Shown here in pieces: positions 15,268 to 20,080 of a DNA stretch of 20,080 bases. The DNA is taken from NCBI GenBank assembly GCA_003512175.1, contig DOSP01000024.1, positions 3,561-23,640 on the forward strand, read 5' to 3'. The translations under genes and the position numbers were made by a program. The number at the start of each line of letters is the position of its first letter. The stretch's first letter is position 1. Origin of the DNA: Candidatus Kerfeldbacteria bacterium (GTDB lineage Bacteria; Patescibacteriota; Patescibacteriia; UBA9570). The notes under the pieces were generated by a model that worked only from the letters and a program-made list of their open reading frames with translations, had not been told where the DNA came from and ran no database searches.

Positions 15268-16146
15268 ATGGCATCTAGAGAACCTCGAATAAAGAGACAT
15301 CCTGAGCAAGCCGTTGTTGGTGGGTTAGAAAAAGCGACGGCGAATTTACGAGCATTGAATGTAAAAGGGGAATGGCAAAATGCCGCCGCTCGATTTGCGA
15401 CTATAGAACAAAAAGCGACTCCGGAAATGATTGCTTTGCTGCTGGAGGCAGCTTTGGCCAATCGTATGTTATCCGGCAGTCATTATAATGAGGCGGAACG
15501 TTTACTGACCGCCGCTAGAGCTCTGGCGTCTGGCAATAGCGCAGAGTTAGAAGTGTTAGCTATTGTCGGCTTGGGTGATTTATATCGTAGTGGTGCCAAA
15601 AAAAATCCAGACTTTCACCCGGATCTAGGACGCGATGGAAAATTAACCGAGGCACGTCGACTTGAGGCACAAGCTCAACAAGCATTGTCTACGGTGTCAG
15701 ACAGTAGCTTGGTCAGAGGTAAAGCTTTTTGTGAATTTGGTTTACTTGACATTGAAGAGGATCAAGCTGATCAAGCCCTAGAAGATTATTCAACAGCTCT
15801 GGTAGTAGTAGAAAAATTATTAGCCACACGTCCGAATGATACTGCAGTACAAAGCCAGTTATGTCGGGTGTATACCTTGACTGGCGAAGCCCATGACAAA
15901 TTAGGTAACGTCGATGAAGCCTATACATATCAAGAGCTGGCCTTTCAAGGGTATGAGCGCAGTGGTCATAAACGTGGCATGGCCTTAGGGCAGCAGGGCA
16001 TGGCTTTAGCTTTAGAAAAAAAGGGGGATACAGCCGCAGCTGTAGTCTGTTGGCAAGAAGTAAAAAAAATTGCCACAACTGGTCCGGAAGTTGATACCTA
16101 TATGCTGACGAAAGCTGAACAAGCCTTAGCTCGACTACAGGGTTAA
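15268..16146 (+). CDS. TPR-repeat protein of unknown function
   Basis: The 292-residue protein is almost entirely alpha-helical, rich in Ala, Glu and Leu, with several tetratricopeptide-like helix pairs, clearest at about 145-275 (for example residues 168-190, ALEDYSTALVV, and EAYTYQELAFQGYERSG near 212-228). The first 20 residues are basic and polar, without signal peptide or membrane segment, so it is probably cytoplasmic. TPR proteins usually serve as binding scaffolds. It begins 11 bases after the SDR stop and likely shares its transcript. An enzyme-scaffold or regulatory role in the pathway is speculation; no catalytic motif is visible. It is the only non-enzymatic gene in the right half of the window. 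Confidence 0.7.
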   Translation: MASREPRIKRHPEQAVVGGLEKATANLRALNVKGEWQNAAARFATIEQKATPEMIALLLEAALANRMLSGSHYNEAERLLTAARALASGNSAELEVLAIVGLGDLYRSGAKKNPDFHPDLGRDGKLTEARRLEAQAQQALSTVSDSSLVRGKAFCEFGLLDIEEDQADQALEDYSTALVVVEKLLATRPNDTAVQSQLCRVYTLTGEAHDKLGNVDEAYTYQELAFQGYERSGHKRGMALGQQGMALALEKKGDTAAAVVCWQEVKKIATTGPEVDTYMLTKAEQALARLQG

Positions 16147-16163
16147 TCACCGTTATTACTGGC

Positions 16164-16192
16164 TTTACGGCTTGACCAAAAGTTGCTAGAGT
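16164..16192 (+). promoter_or_regulatory. Weak sigma70-like extended -10 promoter for the aldehyde dehydrogenase gene
   Basis: TTTACG (16164-16169, 4 of 6) and TAGAGT (16187-16192, 4 of 6) are 17 bases apart, with TGC directly before the -10 box (extended -10). The ATG lies 9 bases downstream, the same geometry as the other three sites. Hexamer matches are modest; the position and extended -10 motif raise confidence. Confidence 0.42.
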
Positions 16193-16201
16193 AGACCCCT
16201 T

Positions 16202-17641
16202 ATGGCCTATCCCAAAACCGTCTCCCATTGGATCAATAACCAAGCTGTGATGGGAGCATCCGGTGCTACCTTTGATAAGGTCAATCCGGCTACCGGCGCA
16301 GTGTTTGCTAATGTTGCACGTGGTAACGCGGCCGATGTCGATGCGGCTATTCAAGCTGCTCAACGGGCTTATCCGCTGTGGAGCCAAACGAATATTGTGG
16401 AACGCGCGGAAAAATTACGGGCGGTGGCTCAACTGATCCAACAACGCATCAGTGAGATCGCTGAGATTGTGCATTTAGAAACTGGAAAAGCTGTCGCCGA
16501 TGCTGAAGGTGAAGCCAAAGCGGCGATGGAGATGGGATTTTTTGTAGCGGGTGAAGGTCGCCGTTTTTATGGAAAAACGACCACTAGTGCTATGCCTAAC
16601 CGCACGGCGATGACGGTACGTCAACCGCTTGGCGTGTGTGGGTTAATTATTGCGGCCAATACACCGTTGCCGAATGTGGCCTGGAAAGCGTTTCCCGCTT
16701 TGCTGTGTGGCAACACTGTCGTGCTGAAACCATCCGAAGATATTCCGTATACAGCTATCTGGTTTGCTGAACTCATAAAAGAAGTCGGCGTCCCGGCTGG
16801 CGTGTTTAATGTGGTACAAGGGTTTGGCACCGAAGTCGGGGCACCGCTGGTAGCCGATACACGCGTTCCCTTGATCAGTTTCACGGGTTCTGTAACCGTT
16901 GGCAAACAAATCAATAAAGTGGCTGGAGAACGCTTAGCGAAAGTCTGCCTAGAGTTAGGTGGTAAAAATCCATTTGTGGTGTGTGATGATGCGGATCTGG
17001 AGACTGCGGCCGACTTCGCCGTACAATCAGCTTTTTCCAATGCTGGCCAACGGTGTGCAGCCGGGAGTCGGATAATTGTATTTGCCTCTGTGTATGATCA
17101 GTTTAAGAAATTTTTTGTGGAACGGGCTCAACAATTTGAAGCAGGACCGGTGATTAACGAACGACAATTGAACAATATGTCTACTGCCGTTGATCAAGCC
17201 GTCCAAGCTGGTGCTACTGTGCTGTTAGGTGGCCAGCGTTTAGTGGACACAGCTCATGCTAAAGGTTTTTATTATGCTCCAACTATTTTAGAGAACGTGA
17301 AGTCTACGGATGCTATTTCCTGTGAAGAAGTATTTGGGCCGATTACCATCTTATATAAAGTCAAAGATTTTCAAGAAGCCCTTGATCTGGCGAATGATAC
17401 CGAATTTGCCCTGACCGCCGCTATTCATACTAGTTCAATTCATCGTATTCAAGAGTTTCAAGATAAATGCGTTGCTGGAGTCATTTCAGTGAATGGACCA
17501 TCCCATGGCAGCGAGCCACATTTACCTTTTGGCGGTGAAAAAAATTCCGGCACCGGCTGGCGCGAAGCTGGCACGGAGGCACTAGATGTGTATTCCGATT
17601 GGAAAACAATTTACATCAAGCATCTCCCCGACCATGTCTAG
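16202..17641 (+). CDS. Aldehyde dehydrogenase (NAD(P)-dependent, ALDH superfamily)
   Basis: The 479-residue protein carries the full ALDH catalytic set: N153 in AANTP, K176 in LKPSE, the cofactor-binding FTGSVTVGK at 227-235, general base E251 in ELGGKNP, and nucleophile C285 in NAGQRC. It oxidises an aldehyde to an acid (or acyl product) with NAD(P)+. Compared with common ALDHs the loop before GPVINE (about 312-318) is shorter by about ten residues. In a nonulosonic-acid-like module an ALDH is unexpected; it could make an aldonic/uronic acid decoration or process a sugar aldehyde (inference). The 3' end overlaps the cytidylyltransferase start by 8 bases, so the two are likely translationally coupled. 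Confidence 0.9.
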   Translation: MAYPKTVSHWINNQAVMGASGATFDKVNPATGAVFANVARGNAADVDAAIQAAQRAYPLWSQTNIVERAEKLRAVAQLIQQRISEIAEIVHLETGKAVADAEGEAKAAMEMGFFVAGEGRRFYGKTTTSAMPNRTAMTVRQPLGVCGLIIAANTPLPNVAWKAFPALLCGNTVVLKPSEDIPYTAIWFAELIKEVGVPAGVFNVVQGFGTEVGAPLVADTRVPLISFTGSVTVGKQINKVAGERLAKVCLELGGKNPFVVCDDADLETAADFAVQSAFSNAGQRCAAGSRIIVFASVYDQFKKFFVERAQQFEAGPVINERQLNNMSTAVDQAVQAGATVLLGGQRLVDTAHAKGFYYAPTILENVKSTDAISCEEVFGPITILYKVKDFQEALDLANDTEFALTAAIHTSSIHRIQEFQDKCVAGVISVNGPSHGSEPHLPFGGEKNSGTGWREAGTEALDVYSDWKTIYIKHLPDHV

Positions 17642-18368
17642 CTGTATCGCCCTGATCCCGGCTCGAGCGGGATCAAAACGCATTGATCAAAAAAATGTCA
17701 AACAATTGGCCGGTCGCCCACTGTTAGCCTATACCATTGCGGCGGCTAAAGCATCCGGGGTATTTTCCAGAATTATTGTTTCAACGGATAGTGAAGACAT
17801 TGCCGCAATTGCCAAACAGTCTGGTGCTGAAGTGCCATGGCTGCGTCCAGCGGAATTTGCCCAAGACACCTCGCCAGATATTGGTTGGGTGAAACATGCT
17901 CTACAGAACTTAGGCGGCGATGCCCCAGATGCCTTTGCCTTATTGCGTCCCACCAGTCCGTTTCGACAAGCCAGTACGATCCAACGGGCTTGGCAGCAGT
18001 TTACAGCTTTGCAGGGCGTAGACTCCATTCGAGCAGTAGAGTTGTGCAGACAACATCCCGCTAAGATGTGGCAGGTGAGTGGGGAAGGTGCGGCTGCTCG
18101 GATGCAACCGGTGATGCCTAATCCTGATGCCAGTGCCACACCTTGGCACAGCACACCGTACCAGGCGTTACCCAAGGTGTATGCCCAAAACGCCAGCTTA
18201 GAAATGGCTTGGTGCCGTGTACCACTTGAACAAGGCACTATTGCTGGCCAGATGATTGCTCCATTTTTTACCGAAGGTTATGAAGGTTTTGATATTAACA
18301 GTTTGGAAGATTGGGTCGTGGCCGAATATCTTATCCAACAACGGTTAGTCACCTTACCGGCGCTCTAG
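17634..18368 (+). CDS. neuA: CMP-nonulosonic-acid synthetase (NeuA/acylneuraminate cytidylyltransferase family)
   Basis: Starting at 17634 the protein has 244 residues. It shows IPARAGSKRI at 8-17, the CTP-binding signature of the NeuA/KdsB superfamily, LLRPTSPFR at 103-111, and the C-terminal GFDINSLED at 218-226, whose Asp residues bind metal in NeuA enzymes. It activates an ulosonic acid as CMP-sugar, the substrate for a glycosyltransferase. The size (single domain) matches bacterial synthetases lacking an esterase domain. It is separated from the NeuB-family gene by five genes, though the same order of functions (synthase, phosphatase, activating enzyme) is retained. An upstream in-frame ATG at 17586 would lie deep in the ALDH gene and lacks family sequence; 17634 gives the canonical N-terminus. 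Which sugar is activated is unknown. Confidence 0.88.
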   Translation: MSSCIALIPARAGSKRIDQKNVKQLAGRPLLAYTIAAAKASGVFSRIIVSTDSEDIAAIAKQSGAEVPWLRPAEFAQDTSPDIGWVKHALQNLGGDAPDAFALLRPTSPFRQASTIQRAWQQFTALQGVDSIRAVELCRQHPAKMWQVSGEGAAARMQPVMPNPDASATPWHSTPYQALPKVYAQNASLEMAWCRVPLEQGTIAGQMIAPFFTEGYEGFDINSLEDWVVAEYLIQQRLVTLPAL

Positions 18369-18370
18369 CT

Positions 18371-20080
18371 ATGGCTTTGTCTTTTGTCCCTCTATCTGAA
18401 ATCCAGCGGCTGCGTACCACACTGACCGATCCGTTCCAACAAGCCAGGGTGTTAGCGACTGTCTTTCGGATTAATACCTTATATATGATCGCCCAAGCTG
18501 GGTCTGGGCATATCGGTTCCAGTTTTAGTGCCATGGATATGGTAACGTGGCTCTGGCTTAATGAACTGGCTCAGAACGGTGTGTATTTTTCTTCCAAAGG
18601 TCATGATGCTCCAGGTTTGTACTCTATCTTGCTTGGTCTCGAAAAATTACCGTTTGAAAAAATTCATGGCTTGCGTCGGTTAGGTGGTTTACCTGGACAT
18701 CCCGACATTGCTACCATCCCAAGCATGGTGACGAATACTGGTTCCTTGGGAATGGGAATTGCCAAAGCGCGAGGGATGGCCCTGGCGAGACGTTTAGATA
18801 AAAAACCCGGCAGATTTTTCGTGCTGACTGGCGATGGTGAACTGCAAGAAGGTCAGAATTGGGAATCGCTCCAGCCCACTGCTAATGGACACTATGGAGA
18901 ACTCACAGTGATTGTGGATCATAACAAATTGCAATCGGATACGTGGGTGAAGAATGTCAGCGATCTAGGCAATCTGGAAGCTAAATTTAAAGCTTACGGC
19001 TGGGAAGTGGCGCGGCATGATGGTCATGATCTCGCTAAATTTAAAGCCACCCTGGATCATTTCCGCACCATTACGGATCGCCCGAAAGTCTTGATTGCCG
19101 ATACCATCAAAGGCAAAGGTGTGTCATTTATGGAATCCACGGCCTTTGGTGAAGATGAAACTCTTTACAAATTTCATAGTGGTGCACCGAGTGAAGATAA
19201 TTATGCTAAAGCGCTCGCTGAACTGCTCAGTCAAATTCAGGGCTTTGATATTAAATTAGAAGAACATGAAGTGTTGCCCAAATATGTTGTCACTGCCCCT
19301 CAGAAATTGGTGGCGGCCTATGGAGATGAGCTAAAGAAAATTGGTGACGAGCGTCCTGAAGTGGTAGTGTTAGATGCGGACCTGATGTTAGATACAGGAT
19401 TAATTCCGTTTAAGGATGCTCACCCAGACCGCTTTATTGAATGCGGTATTGCTGAACAAGATATGGTGTCGTCGGCTGGCGGTTTGGCGTTATCTGGCAA
19501 ATTACCAATCGTTCATTCATTTGCCTGTTTTTTATCAACGCGCCCAAATGAGCAGATTTATAATAATGCCACGGAAGAAACTAAAATCATTTATGTTGGT
19601 TCACTCGCTGGAGTGTTGCCCGCCGGGCCTGGCCACTCGCATCAATCCGTGCGCGATATTTCTATTCTGGGTTCTATTCCAGGTTTAACATTATTATCAC
19701 CCGCTACTGAACAAGAAGCACGCCTGGTGTTGCGTTGGGCAGTTGAACAGAACCCGGGTTCTACTTATGTTCGGCTGGAAAGCTTACCGATTGATCTGCC
19801 ATTTAGCTTATCAGAGCATTATCAATTAAAAACTGGTGTTGGACAGAAGATACGCGATGGTAAAGATGTTGCGATTGTAGCCTATGGACCAACGTTATTG
19901 AAGCAAGCTTATTTGGCAGCTGAAGGATTAGCGCAACAGAACATCACTGTGGCGGTGTATAATTTTCCTTGGTTGAACACGATCAGTGATGTATTTGTAG
20001 CCGAACTCAACAAGTATCAATTGGTAGTGACTTTAGATAACCATTATGTGCAACTGGGTCAAGGGGTGATGGTGGACGCA
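18371..20080 (+). CDS. Transketolase-like thiamine-diphosphate enzyme, single chain (3' partial)
   Basis: The frame is open from the ATG at 18371 to the window edge, 570 codons without a stop. It joins both transketolase parts: an N-terminal ThDP/metal-binding domain with SGHIGSS, GHPD, and GDGELQEGQNWE at 154-165 ending in N185 of DHNK, and a pyrimidine-binding domain with GIAEQDM, E362 being the catalytic-type Glu. The latter motif and the SFACFLSTR following it resemble TktC/DXS-type proteins rather than E. coli TktA. It should transfer two-carbon ketol units between phosphosugars. It begins two bases after the cytidylyltransferase stop, so it belongs to the pathway operon. I infer that it builds or remodels the carbon skeleton of the acceptor sugar; a housekeeping role is possible. 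The C-terminal domain is incomplete in the window. Confidence 0.88.
   Translation, partial: MALSFVPLSEIQRLRTTLTDPFQQARVLATVFRINTLYMIAQAGSGHIGSSFSAMDMVTWLWLNELAQNGVYFSSKGHDAPGLYSILLGLEKLPFEKIHGLRRLGGLPGHPDIATIPSMVTNTGSLGMGIAKARGMALARRLDKKPGRFFVLTGDGELQEGQNWESLQPTANGHYGELTVIVDHNKLQSDTWVKNVSDLGNLEAKFKAYGWEVARHDGHDLAKFKATLDHFRTITDRPKVLIADTIKGKGVSFMESTAFGEDETLYKFHSGAPSEDNYAKALAELLSQIQGFDIKLEEHEVLPKYVVTAPQKLVAAYGDELKKIGDERPEVVVLDADLMLDTGLIPFKDAHPDRFIECGIAEQDMVSSAGGLALSGKLPIVHSFACFLSTRPNEQIYNNATEETKIIYVGSLAGVLPAGPGHSHQSVRDISILGSIPGLTLLSPATEQEARLVLRWAVEQNPGSTYVRLESLPIDLPFSLSEHYQLKTGVGQKIRDGKDVAIVAYGPTLLKQAYLAAEGLAQQNITVAVYNFPWLNTISDVFVAELNKYQLVVTLDNHYVQLGQGVMVDA

Noticed and set aside
15713..16387. 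A 224-codon open frame on the - strand opposite the TPR and ALDH genes
   Set aside because: It is antisense to two well-supported genes, has no recognisable domain, and crosses the intergenic promoter region; most likely a shadow.
17729..18238. A 169-codon open frame on the - strand opposite the NeuA-type gene
   Set aside because: Antisense shadow of a strongly conserved coding region.
11809..18368. Plain sialic acid (Neu5Ac) locus
   Set aside because: NeuB and NeuA families are present, but no NeuC-type epimerase is in the window, and the synthase motifs and neighbours differ from Neu5Ac loci.

Overview
This window is one continuous stretch of surface-polysaccharide genes. All seventeen genes lie on the + strand, packed end to end; the longest gap is 55 bases (16147-16201). 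No tRNA, rRNA, insertion sequence, CRISPR array or long repeat was seen. Genes end in TGA, TAG and TAA, so the standard bacterial code applies. The GC content looks moderate. There are many overlapping stop/start codons, no convincing Shine-Dalgarno motif at almost any start, and promoter-like sequences sitting right against start codons. A streamlined, uncultivated-type bacterium (for example a Candidate Phyla Radiation/Patescibacteria member) would fit, but no taxonomic marker gene is present and this assignment is a guess.

Region A (1-8636) is a tightly coupled operon of eight genes. In order: a membrane GT-C glycosyltransferase fused to a phosphoribulokinase/uridine-kinase-like domain (cut by the left edge); a class II aldolase; a sugar-phosphate nucleotidyltransferase; a membrane acyltransferase; a second, paralogous nucleotidyltransferase; another GT-C glycosyltransferase; a GT2 glycosyltransferase; a short glycerophosphodiesterase-like protein; and a HAD phosphatase (nine coding regions counting the first partial one). 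Most junctions are 4-base ATGA overlaps. Kinase, aldolase, nucleotidyltransferase and phosphatase together suggest making and activating a small phosphorylated building block that the transferases then use.

Region B (8655-11762) holds a Wzm/Wzt-type ABC exporter, whose ATPase carries a C-terminal carbohydrate-recognition-type domain, followed by an FkbM-type methyltransferase. This points to ABC-dependent export of a finished, possibly methyl-capped glycan.

Region C (11809-20080) is a nonulosonic-acid-like module: NeuB-family synthase, KdsC-type phosphatase, APH-type kinase, PtmA-like short-chain dehydrogenase, TPR protein, aldehyde dehydrogenase, NeuA-type cytidylyltransferase and a single-chain transketolase (cut by the right edge). 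The usual NeuC-type epimerase is not in the window. Transketolase, aldehyde dehydrogenase and a kinase are unusual companions for NeuB/NeuA. The inferred theme is a CMP-activated ulosonic acid built through a phosphorylated intermediate from a non-standard acceptor sugar.

Four sigma70-like promoters, at 8616, 11772, 14486 and 16164, each end 8-10 bases before an ATG. They suggest separate transcripts that are nearly or fully leaderless.
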